This document shows positions 7,501 through 12,980 of a stretch of 12,980 bases of DNA, piece after piece. The notes under the pieces were generated by a model. It was given only the letters and a program-made list of their open reading frames with translations, had not been told where the DNA came from and made no database searches. Source of the stretch: Acidimicrobiales bacterium (lineage in GTDB: Bacteria; Actinomycetota; Acidimicrobiia; Acidimicrobiales; Poriferisodaliceae). A program made the position numbers and the translations under genes. The stretch spans positions 1 to 12,980 of the forward strand of contig JAHDHM010000061.1 of NCBI GenBank assembly GCA_020631315.1, written 5' to 3'. The stretch's first letter is position 1. Each line of letters opens with the position of its first letter.

Positions 7501-8347
7501 GCCGCTCGATCCCGGCACCTACACCGTCACCGAGACGCAGCCGACTGGCCTGGTCGACTCGCCGGCGACCGCCGCCACCGTGATCTCGGGCATCGTGATC
7601 ACCGACGCCACCGGCGTTCCCGCACAGAACTTCGGCGAAGTCGCACCGCCCGAACTCGGCGACCGCGTCTGGTCCGACCTCGACGGCGACGGCGAGCAGG
7701 ATCCGGGCGAGCCGGGCATCGCCGGTGTCGGCATCACCGTCTACGACGACGGCGGCGCTCCGGTCGCGACGACCGTCACCGACGGTTCCGGCATCTGGCT
7801 GATCGACACGCTCGACGCCGGTGGCGCACTGCCGGCCGGCGACTACTCGATCGAATTCGACCTGCCCGCAGGTCTGTCGTTCACCGCTCAGAACGCTGCC
7901 GACGAGGCATCGGACTCCGACGTCGACCCGCTCACCGGTCTCATCTCAGGTGTGACGGTGCCCGGTCCGATCGACGGGCGCGACTTCGACGCCGGCATGT
8001 TCGCGGCCACCGTGGTCGGCGACCAGGTCTTCGAGGATCTCGACGGTGACGGCGACTACGACGGCGGCGAGCCGGGCGTGCCCGGCACCACCATCGCTCG
8101 CCGACGGCAGCTGGGCCATCACGACGACCGTCGCCGGCGGTCCGCTGCCGCCTGGCGCCTACCAGATCCGTGTCGCCCCGCCCGCCGGGTACGTCCCGAC
8201 GGTCACGTCGGGCATCGACCCCCGCCTCGGCGGTCTCGACAGCGACGTCGACGTCCTGACGCTGACGTCGCCGGGCTTCTTCGTCGACTCCGGCACCGTC
8301 GTCTCGACCATCGATGTCGGCCTCGTGCAGCCGGTCACGATCGGTGA
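1475..8347 (+). CDS. Giant secreted SdrD_B-repeat / DUF11-like surface protein, segment 1 (frame broken near 8096)
   Basis: The 2290-codon open frame is genuine to about residue 2207; the last ~84 codons (8096-8347) are out-of-frame, arginine-rich nonsense. Order: signal peptide 1-36; an N-terminal DUF11-like region about 38-223 (NGRVRTLDLAIV motif, ending in a FTNTVQLTV strand); SdrD_B-like domains 1-2 at about 224-437; a non-repeated region at about 438-887; two DUF11-like modules at about 888-1027 (VRIDKEFTPED, then DTLPAHMRYV and NTAVISSTAD) and 1028-1219; then SdrD_B-like domains 3-10 and the first part of 11. Each repeat has the GDxVWxDLDGDGxQDxGEP opening, a DGxYxFxxLxPGDYxV core and a closing DAGV or NFGE strand. 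SdrD_B domains are beta-sandwich stalk units of cell-surface adhesins, which suggests a long extracellular fibre. All 12 cysteines lie before nt ~4930. The ligand or partner is unknown. Confidence 0.88.
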   Translation: MLSLSRVRALRRLTVVAAFVVFASTLTAITSPQVGAATITASISLERDGTPDVNGDWDAADGPGEDSGPSNGRVRTLDLAIVRVSFDVADTPATDFVFRSSLQPGLVWDDIPAYCRTELVTPPSELSIDRRELVCNLGALPAGYAADLLFGVRPLTGVANDTVLDIGFEHEHTTDLGAQQIGFTNTVQLTVSSAASGDLIQNDADSIVPGQIFQTEWGPASGPSDVSGIVFDDLNADGILDGGEGGLAGVIMGVYDANGNPWRDASGTPLTTVTASDGTFSFADIGPGEIVVTPAEDLPGGRRTTTASSWLLPGQGQDLVSAVIGTTTAAPAGGLGSIGGFVFNDADLDSLRGADAGFAGIEVRLTGRTASGDPVDRTETTAGDGSYLFSGLEQSDESGYSISASQRGLATVGEEIRVPIAAGQSVTNLDLGFTAYENYGRGVGARWPFAYTSPGGKGGTELAGGAFTFVDQVSSISPNTQLMSWSYPCGAIGDGIDLLPLPFGTGGIEPEEWAASDSGTITCSQAGPGADIVVNVVGADTSGRHIATEAYNQDPIPADAHYLVAGYVSTFTPAEDLPVCGSEFTLNNVFAGFAATDLAGNPVTDTDLGNNTHSRSTLVPACNNEGSGFVARKDFLGSYSTDFAPLVDYNYAAASQWDAWGDGYFNPAAPFSGFFMSRNDNVFHTQSVVQCDTIDNALYRLRSIPFLDTPIIIDVVNPQNGIVPNPVLSRVFDDDANPLTLRNLVPGEFIVEFGTGGTGDTTAWAGGSGPAYFVDENEQGAHTQCGDGQPGDSTTGWYDDPADVPGGLAAINRIRMRAPVLNPGDSITVHYELETVQYNQSPKGDQFAAADDQWPFGTSFVNFMDFELNGSYRDCCPWQRRIQSAASLVRIDKEFTPEDALVRSGLVGENVTYRLRPTANSLMPGLSLLVPDIEIVDTLPAHMRYVHDSASIPPTSVVEQPDGTTEITWTYGTVLSDIELPEITYEARIDFDANIDEVLVNTAVISSTADQSPESARSSSRTIVAVAPLAFNIWKEAVVPAVSPGEDVTYDLFRANRSDVPVGQQDIIDILPYVGQGLNPPSDFTGQLTLRPTDPIEIMTGEANVDLYVTNTDRAALSSDPADASNTMPGGSTNWCDLTQVLAGTAPGGCPLVDLSDVTAFRLINSDALLPTDEARVARVHLLAPNSLDGELITNRFQARINGVTNTATAPEAVIVVRLGSAAGRVWHDLDGNGFRDEGEPAITGASVRLIGTTTEGAPVDLTTSTDASGDYLFAALAPGDYRVEFTRPVAFPFWTAMGAGAIGGSDAEWTSADDAVALTPVFTLPDAVGFTWDAGVFGSASLGGVVFEDLDGDGLQSGGEPTIAGTTVTLLDSLGNPGVTDQAGAPVASVVTGADGRYDFSNLAPGDYGVHFDTPAGWLFTEPNVGTDDLVDSDADQTSGVARDITAESLDVNGTNDAVDAGVYRLGSVGDFVWSDLDLDGIQDGGEPGVAGVVVELRDVNLNSVTDDAGRPLLATTAGDGSWSFTDLPPGDYRIIVRSPFGYAPTATDQGGNDLVDSDANRSGLVPFTLVSGQAPVDGAVALSDGSIDVGLVQPSAIGDFVWDDRDADGIQDADELGVEGVTVRLLDTGDITIAATTTDQFGRYRFEGVLPDDYRIEVTAPDGWDFSPQGAGTPATDSDVDASGRSALMTIAGNGEIDDVDAGLHLLPSIGDRVWFDLDADGRQDPGEPGAPAVWVSLLDAGGSFPLDGDGVTVSPQQTDANGNYLFTNLVPGQYRISIFRPNGTVGSPFQATGAPDDDSDTDPADGDRSPLITVDRGDEVVDLDAGFVPVADLSGYVFDDSDDDGSRIGETGIDNATVELVGTTFGGAAVTRSTTTDVDGFYEFLDVEPGVYDLVQTQPAGWADGKDMAGTLGVFGAVPGAVVTPDTDRFEDISFDGSVSGTEYNFGELEPAKISGIVFLDERLDGDPTGQTRLENVEIRLTGTLDAGGSVDLTVLTDADGEYVFGPLDPGTYTVTETQPTGLVDSPATAATVISGIVITDATGVPAQNFGEVAPPELGDRVWSDLDGDGEQDPGEPGIAGVGITVYDDGGAPVATTVTDGSGIWLIDTLDAGGALPAGDYSIEFDLPAGLSFTAQNAADEASDSDVDPLTGLISGVTVPGPIDGRDFDAGMFAATVVGDQVFEDLDGDGDYDGGEPGVPGTTIARRRQLGHHDDRRRRSAAAWRLPDPCRPARRVRPDGHVGHRPPPRRSRQRRRRPDADVAGLLRRLRHRRLDHRCRPRAAGHDR
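2145..2786 (+). repeat. SdrD_B-like domains 1 and 2 (N-terminal pair)
   Basis: Domain 1 opens SGIVFDDLNADGILDGGEGG at about 2149; domain 2 opens IGGFVFNDADLDS at about 2488. Domain 1 has a complete EF-hand-like loop (DLNADGILDGGE). In domain 2 the loop is degenerate (no glycine at position 6, Ala instead of Glu at 12). Both have the DGTFSFADIGPGE or DGSYLFSGLE core. The pair is separated from the main array by about 2.3 kb of non-SdrD_B coding sequence. Confidence 0.75.
2787..4134 (+). other. Non-repeated region of the giant protein, possible functional head
   Basis: About 450 residues with no SdrD_B opening motif. It starts near YENYGRGVGARWPFAY and ends before VRIDKEFTPED. It is rich in aromatic residues and asparagine, and holds eight of the protein's 12 cysteines, including a CC pair in SYRDCCPWQRR. 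I do not recognise a named fold. Its position between stalk-like domains and its unusual composition make it a candidate binding or enzymatic module, but no catalytic motif is evident. Confidence 0.5.
4135..5130 (+). other. Two DUF11-like modules of the giant protein
   Basis: The first begins VRIDKEFTPEDALVRSGLVG and carries the pattern of the conserved-repeat (DUF11, TIGR01451-type) fold: GENVTYRL, then VDTLPAHMRYVHDSA, then ITWTYGTV and VLVNTAVISS. The second begins FNIWKEAVVPAVSPGEDVTY, has DIIDILPYVGQG, and ends with ITNRFQARINGVTNTATA. Each begins with one of the protein's rare lysines, at the position where isopeptide-forming surface domains place theirs. The second holds the last two cysteines of the protein (WCDL and GCPL). 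Confidence 0.6.
5131..8095 (+). repeat. SdrD_B-like domains 3-10 and the start of domain 11
   Basis: Openings lie near 5134, 5491, 5875, 6262, 6604, 6971, 7337, 7649 and 8012, so periods run from about 310 to 390 bases. Domains 3-7 and 10 are the classical kind, most with a SDSDA-type loop and a closing DAGV strand before SIGDxVW. Domains 8 and 9 are a different kind, with an LVGT or LTGT strand, a TQP motif and a closing NFGE. Domain 11 is cut at the frameshift near 8096. DNA-level identity is highest around the DLDGDG and GEPG codons. Confidence 0.85.
8090..8110 (+). other. Frameshift and internal deletion in SdrD_B-like domain 11
   Basis: Up to ATC at 8093-8095 the product reads GEPGVPGTTI in the first frame. 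From 8097 it reads LADGSWAITTTVAGG in the next frame, a net +1 shift. Compared with domain 10 (GEPGIAGVGITVYDDGG, then DGSGIWLIDTLDAGG), about 14-15 residues are missing between the two parts. The simplest reading is a lost segment of about 40-50 bases, 3n-1 in length, rather than a single-base error. Confidence 0.8.
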
Positions 8348-9638
8348 CTTCGTGTGGCACGACCTCGATGCCGACGGCACCCAGGACGGCGATGAAACGG
8401 GCGCGGCATCCGTGCGAGTCCACCTGCTCGCTGCCGACGGCAGCCCGGCGCGCCACGTCGACGGTTCGAACGTGGAGCCGGTGCTGACCGGTCTCGACGG
8501 CTCGTACTCGTTCGAGAACATCCGTCCCGGTGAGGTGTTCGTCGCCGCGACCTTCGACGGTGAGTGGGAGTCCTCGCCGCTCGGCGTCCCGGATCCGCTG
8601 GCCGGCGCCGCCGACAGCGACCTCGATCCCGACACCGGCGAGTCCTCGATCATCACCGTCACGTCCGGTCAGGTCGTCGACGCGCTCGACATCGGTGTGT
8701 GGCGTACCTCGTCCATCGGTGACCGGGTCTTCCTCGACGTGAACGGCAACGGTGTGCAGGACACCGAAGAGCCCGGTGTGGCCGAGGTCGTCCTCACGCT
8801 CTTCGACGGCGCGGGCGACGCGATCGCCACGACGACCAGCGACGGCTCGGGTGACTACCGCTTCGTCGGCCTGGCGCCGGGCGCCTACACGGTGCAGGTC
8901 GATCCGGACAACGGACTCGTCCTGACCTCGCCGAACGTCGGTCTCGATCCCGAGCTCGACTCCGATGCCGACCCGATCACCGGCGAGATGGCCACCGTGG
9001 CGATCCTGTCCGCCACGAACCTCACCGGCCAGGACGCCGGCGTGCTCGAACGTCCCTTCCTCGCCGGCCGCGTGTTCGTGGACGGCGACGGTGACGGCGT
9101 GCTCGACCCCATCGAGCCGGGCATCGCCAACGTCACGATCCGCCTCCAGGGCAACGACATCGCCGGTCGTCCTGTCGACCTGACCGTCGACACCGATGCC
9201 GCCGGCCGATTCCGCTTCGACAGCATCGAGCCGTCCGACGACGCCGGCTACAGCGTCACCGAGGTCCAGCCCGCCGGATGGTTCGACGGTCTCGACAGCG
9301 GACCCGACGGCGCCGTGATCGGCGACGACGTGGTCAGCGGCCTGATCCTGCGCGACGGCCAGCCCGCCCTCGGCATCAACTTCGGTGAACTGCCTGCGGC
9401 GTCGATCAGCGGTGAGGTCTATGTCGACCACTCGCTCGACGGCAACCGTCAGAGCGGTGAGCCGCCCATCGGTGGCGTCCAGATCGTCTTGTCGGGAACC
9501 GATGACCTCGGCGCTGCCGTCGACCGCATCGAGCTCTCGGCAGCCGATGGCTCGGTCCTGTTCGCTTCGCCCGGGCACCTACCCCCTGACCGAAACCCAG
9601 CCCGACGGCTACGCAGATGGCGCCGCCCGACCGGGTGA
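8097..9638 (+). CDS. Giant SdrD_B-repeat surface protein, segment 2 (frame between the two breaks)
   Basis: Continuation of the same gene in the next frame. The first in-frame ATG is at 8046, but sequence resembling the repeats starts only at 8097. It encodes the end of domain 11, domains 12 (opens GDFVWHDLDADGTQDGDE near 8334), 13 (GDRVFLDVNGNGVQDTEEPG near 8709) and 14 (AGRVFVDGDGDGVLDPIEPG near 9057), and most of 15 (SGEVYVDHSLDGNRQSGEP near 9402). The last 21 codons, from about 9575 to the TGA at 9636-9638, are out-of-frame tail. No lysine or cysteine occurs in the genuine part. It has no signal peptide and no evident ribosome binding site, so it is very unlikely to be a separate gene. 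Composition and repeat family are those of segment 1. Confidence 0.8.
   Translation, partial: LADGSWAITTTVAGGPLPPGAYQIRVAPPAGYVPTVTSGIDPRLGGLDSDVDVLTLTSPGFFVDSGTVVSTIDVGLVQPVTIGDFVWHDLDADGTQDGDETGAASVRVHLLAADGSPARHVDGSNVEPVLTGLDGSYSFENIRPGEVFVAATFDGEWESSPLGVPDPLAGAADSDLDPDTGESSIITVTSGQVVDALDIGVWRTSSIGDRVFLDVNGNGVQDTEEPGVAEVVLTLFDGAGDAIATTTSDGSGDYRFVGLAPGAYTVQVDPDNGLVLTSPNVGLDPELDSDADPITGEMATVAILSATNLTGQDAGVLERPFLAGRVFVDGDGDGVLDPIEPGIANVTIRLQGNDIAGRPVDLTVDTDAAGRFRFDSIEPSDDAGYSVTEVQPAGWFDGLDSGPDGAVIGDDVVSGLILRDGQPALGINFGELPAASISGEVYVDHSLDGNRQSGEPPIGGVQIVLSGTDDLGAAVDRIELSAADGSVLFASPGHLPPDRNPARRLRRWRRPTG
8334..9573 (+). repeat. SdrD_B-like domains 12-15
   Basis: Openings lie near 8334, 8709, 9057 and 9402, so periods are about 345-375 bases. 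Domains 12 and 13 are classical (SDLDPDTGESS and SDADPITGE loops, closing DIGV or DAGV). Domains 14 and 15 switch to the TQP and NFGE kind. Domain 15 is cut by the second frameshift. Confidence 0.8.
9560..9582 (+). other. Frameshift in SdrD_B-like domain 15
   Basis: The product reads DGSVLFASPG in the second frame and then GTYPLTETQPDGYADG from 9574 in the third, again a net +1 shift. Other repeats read DGxYxFxxLxPGTYxxTETQP, so about two residues are also absent. A five-base loss fits best. A single extra G in the CCCGGGC run at 9570-9576, combined with a naturally shorter loop, is the alternative. Confidence 0.75.
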
Positions 9639-12600
9639 CGGCGGTGGCATCGCCGGTGTGAACCGGATCAGTGGCATCGAGCTCGAGGTCGGTGTCGACG
9701 CTTCCGGCTACCTGTTCGGCGAGCTCGACGACTCCGTCGCCATCGGCAGTGTCGCCGGCCGGGCCTGGCTGGACGCCGATCGTGACGGCGTCGCGGACCC
9801 GGCCGAGACGACCGTGTTCCGTGAACTCGACGTCGAACTCCTCGACGCCCAGGGAGCCGTGATCGGTCGGACCGCGACCGACGTGACCGGCCGCTACAGC
9901 TTCGACCGTGTCGCCATCGGCACCGTGAGCGTCCGAGTCGTCGAACCCGTCGGCCACGGCCGCACCACTCCCGAGCTCCAGGTCGTCAACGTGACCGAGG
10001 CCAGCGTCGGCGGTGTCGACTTCGGCTTCGTCACGGCCGTGATCGCCGGTCGCGTCGTCCTCGACGACGACCGAGACGGCGTCCTCGATCCGAACGAGCC
10101 GGGCATCGGCAACGTGCGCGTCGAGCTGTCCGGCACCGACGTGTACGACCGTGCGGTGGTCGCCACCGCGGTCACCGACGGTTCCGGCAACTTCCGCTTC
10201 GACGGCCTGCTCAGCGGCACCTACGCCGTGATCGAGATCCAGCCGGCGACCTTCGACGACGGCGTCGACGCGCTCGGTTCGTCCGGCGGCGTGCTGGTCC
10301 CGAGCGACCAGATCGGCTCGATCCCGCTCGCCGGCGGGCAGGTCATCGACGACATCAGCTTCCTCGAGCTGTCGACGGTGCTGACCCCGACGATCCTCAC
10401 CGGCACCGTCTACCGAGATGCCGACGGCGACGGCGAGTTCGACCTCGGGGAGTCCGGTCTCGGCGGCGTCGAGATCGTCGTCTACGACGGTGGTGGCACC
10501 GAGGTCGCCAGGACCCGCTCGCTCTTGGGTGGCGGCTACCGCGTGGAAGGCGTCACCCCGGGCCCGCACACGGTCGAGGTCGTCGATCCCTCCGGCTGGT
10601 CCCGCACGTCCACGAACCCGCTGAACGTGAGCATCCCGTCCGCAGGTCTCGACGGCGTCGACTTCGGCTACGAGCAGTCCACCGCCACGGCATCCGTCGA
10701 GACGCTCGTCTACCTCGACCGCGACCGCGACGCGATCCCCGGTGACCAGGACGACGTCCTCACCGGCGTCGAGATCAGCCTGGTGCGCGACGGCGTCGTG
10801 CTCGGCACCGTCCTGACCGACCAGTTCGGCCGGACCTCCACCGGCGACCTCGCCCCTGGCGACCTGGACATCGTCGAGACCCAGCCGGTCGGCTACGGCA
10901 ACGTGTCCGCCGACTCCGTGACCGTCACGCTCGTCGCGGACACCTCGACCTCCGTTCAGTTCGCCGACTCGCTGGCGACCATCGACGGCCGGGTCGTCGT
11001 CGACGAGAACGAGAACGGCAGCATCGACGTCGACGAGCCGGGCATCGCCGGTGTCGAACTCCGCCTCACCGGTATCGACGCCAACGGCCAGGCCGTGGAC
11101 GTCACCGTCGAGTCGTCCGTCGACGGCCTGTACGGCTTCGACGACCTCCTTCAGGGCGTCTACACCGTCACCGAGACCCAGCCCGAGGCCTACGACCAGG
11201 GCGTCACCTTCGCCGGCAGCGCCGGCGGCACGACCAACGGCTCCGACGACGAGGTCGTCGACATCACCATCGGTGCCGGCATCGAGGCCATCGGCTACGA
11301 CTTCACCGAGATCGAGCGACCGGTCGAGCGCACCTCGTCGATCGACGGCACCGTCTGGCTCGATCGCGACAGCGACGGCCTGCCGTCCGACGGCGAGCCC
11401 GGCATCGAGGGTGTCGTCATCCAGCTCGTCGACCAGTCGGGCAACCAGTACTCGGCGATCACCGACGAGTCCGGCGCCTATGCCGTGACCGAGCTGCCGC
11501 CCGGTACGTACAGCGTCACCCAGCAACTGCCGGTCGGCTACGCGAACACGACGCCCACGACCGTCTTCGACGTCATCGTCGGCGTCGCCGAGAACCGCAC
11601 AGTCGACTTCGGCGACCTCCTCAGCAGCATCTCGGGGCGTGTCTTCGTCGACGCCGACGGTGATGGCCTGCTCGACAGCGACGAGACCGGCATCGGTGGT
11701 GTCGAGGTCCGTCTCGAGGGCACGACCGTGTCGGGCGCCTCGATCGACCTCACGATCGAGACCTCCGCCAACGGCGAGTTCCTCTTCGAGGACCTCCTCG
11801 CCGGCGCCTATCAGCTGACCGAGACCCAGCCGGCCGGCCGCACCGACGGCGCGGACACTGCGGGTTCCGAGGGTGGCGACACGACCGTCAACGACGTGAT
11901 CTCGGGCATCGCGCTTCCCGCAGGCGTCGAGGCCACCGACTATCTGTTCGCCGAGGAAGAGACGGCGACCGGGACCGTGCGCGGTCTCGTCTGGTGGGAC
12001 GACGACCGAGACACCCGGGTGGACCGTCGCGAGCGTCCTGCGCCGGGCATCGACGTCGAGCTGGTCGACTCCGACGACCTCGTCGTCGCAACCGCGACGA
12101 CCGGTGACGACGGCAACTACGTCATCACCGGTGTGCCGGACGGCGTCTACACACTGCGCGCAGTGCCCCCGGCGGGTGTCGGCGGTAGCACACCGCTCGA
12201 GCGACCCGGCGTGATCGTCGACGGTGGCAGCAGCCACGTGCGCCGCATCGGCCTGGTTCGTGCGTCGCTCGAAGGCACGGTCTGGGAGGACCGTGACGAC
12301 GACGGTCGCCGTGACCGCAACGAGCGCGGCATCTCGGGCGTGGAGATCCGCCTCACCGGTACCGACGTCGCGGGCAATGACATCGACGAGATCACGGAGA
12401 CGTCGGGCAACGGCTCGTACGAGTTCGAGGGTCTCCTCGCCGGCGACTACACGATCGCCGAGACCCAGCCGGCCAACCGCGACAACGGCGTCACCATCGC
12501 CGGGTCCGCAGGCGGTACCACCACCGGTTCCGACGACGTCGTCACCGGCATCAGCCTTGGCGCTGGTGAGCGTGCCGCCGGCTACGACTTCGGTGAGGGT

Positions 12601-12980
12601 CGTCGTCAGCGGGACCGTCAGGCCTTCATCAAGGGCCAGGTCTGGAACGACGAGGACAAAGACGGCGTCAAGGACCCGAGCGAGCGTGGCGTCGGCCAGG
12701 TGACCCTTGCGCTGTACGACAGCGACGGTGACCTCGTCGGTACCACCCGTACCAACGGTGGCGGTCACTACATCTTCCAGCACCTGCGGGCCGGCACCTA
12801 CACGATCATCGAGCGTGTCCCGACCGGTTGGGGCGCCACGACGCCTGCGACGGTCGACGATGCGGTCGCGATCAACGGCAACGGCCTGGGTGACGTCGAC
12901 TTCGGTCTCACCCAGTCCCGACTGTCGGGCCGGGTCTACGTCGACAACAACCGAGACGGTTCGTTCGACGCCAGCGACGA
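9574..12980 (+). CDS. Giant SdrD_B-repeat surface protein, segment 3 (open through the right edge)
   Basis: Third frame of the same gene, open without a stop from 9319 to the last base; genuine coding starts at 9574. It encodes the end of domain 15, domains 16-25 and the opening of 26 (SGRVYVDNNRDGSFDASDE). Translation starts GTYPLTETQPDGYADG. From here repeats alternate between a longer type (TETQP, a GSxGG or SSGG loop, closing YDFGE, YDFTE or YLFAE) and a shorter type (GxY core, then a TTPT-type turn and closing VDFG). EF-hand-like loops are well kept in most units, for example DADGDGLLDSDE and DENENGSIDVDE. No cysteine occurs, and lysine appears only in domain 25 (FIKGQVWNDEDKDGVKDPSE). 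The C-terminus, and so the cell-wall or membrane anchor, lies outside the window. If translated alone the first ATG would be at 9421, but no signal peptide or strong ribosome site supports that. Confidence 0.82.
9751..12980 (+). repeat. SdrD_B-like domains 16-26 with alternating long and short units
   Basis: Openings lie near 9751, 10039, 10393, 10684, 10978, 11338, 11626, 11974, 12268, 12625 and 12922. Intervals are about 288, 354, 291, 294, 360, 288, 348, 294, 357 and 297 bases: a strict short/long alternation apart from one doubled short step at 10393-10978. Long units end with a GSxGG-like loop and a YDFGE-type strand; short units end with VDFG. Domain 26 is cut by the window edge. Confidence 0.85.

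Larger units (their letters stand above)
1475..12980 (+). other. Reconstructed giant gene: one interrupted surface-protein gene of at least 3,800 codons
   Basis: The three consecutive open frames (1475-8095, 8097-9573, 9574-12980) form one gene. Each junction falls inside a repeat unit whose two halves match the same domain family, all three share composition and strand, and only the first has a signal peptide and ribosome site. As sequenced, translation would stop at 8347 and give a 2290-residue product with a scrambled tail and no C-terminal anchor. Call it a pseudogene if the breaks are real, or an intact giant adhesin-like gene if they are assembly errors. The absence of any other stop or frameshift over 11.5 kb argues that any inactivation is recent. 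Confidence 0.8.

Noticed and set aside
7941..9578. 545-codon antisense open frame
   Set aside because: It has the same composition effect, spans both sense frame breaks, and its sequence has no family resemblance.
8090..9582. Programmed +1 ribosomal frameshifting at the two breaks
   Set aside because: No known slippery-stop arrangement is present. The first site also lacks about 15 residues of the repeat, which frameshifting cannot explain. The CCC-GGG context at the second site is only superficially suggestive.
9406..12783. 1125-codon antisense open frame under the repeat array
   Set aside because: It mirrors the sense repeats: GAC/GTC/CTC codons on the plus strand avoid stops on the minus strand. 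Its product is a Val/Asp/Gly/Ala/Arg low-complexity chain with no recognisable domain and no signal or start context.
2145..12980. CRISPR array or DNA-level tandem repeat
   Set aside because: The periodicity is about 290-390 bases, stays in coding frame and is conserved mainly at protein level; there are no short identical repeats with unique spacers.

Overview
The window comes from a very GC-rich bacterium, almost certainly an actinomycetote. GC-ending codons dominate, the genes use clear purine-rich ribosome binding sites, and the aconitase and HutC-type regulator are typical of the phylum. Giant secreted proteins built from SdrD_B-like repeats and DUF11-like modules hint at Acidimicrobiia (Ilumatobacter-like), but that finer placement is a low-confidence guess.

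Layout. Positions 1-474 (minus strand) hold the first 158 codons of a mitochondrial-type aconitate hydratase whose remainder lies left of the window. Positions 475-602 are a divergent control region: a good sigma70-like promoter for aconitase is overlaid by four copies of the hexamer ACAAGT/ACTTGT, two of them forming a 14-bp palindrome. Positions 603-1337 (plus) encode a GntR/HutC-family regulator with a UTRA effector domain, the natural candidate to bind those sites. Positions 1338-1474 are a short intergenic stretch with an operator-like palindrome.

From 1475 to the right edge (about 11.5 kb, plus strand) the window is one giant surface or secreted protein gene that does not end in the window. 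It starts with a signal peptide and a cysteine-containing N-terminal region. Two SdrD_B-like domains follow, then a long non-repeated region, two DUF11-like modules, and at least 24 more SdrD_B-like domains of roughly 95-130 residues. Most repeats carry an EF-hand-like calcium loop. The protein is almost free of lysine, and its cysteines are confined to the non-repeat part and the module before it.

The reading frame of this gene is broken twice, near 8096 and near 9573. Each break is a net +1 shift inside a repeat unit and each removes part of that unit. Homology to neighbouring repeats continues cleanly in the new frame, so the gene is either recently inactivated or mis-assembled at repeats. 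From about 9.4 kb onward the repeats fall into an alternating two-type pattern, suggesting growth by duplication of two-domain blocks.

Nothing else in the window looks like a gene. Long antisense open frames under the repeat gene are composition artefacts.
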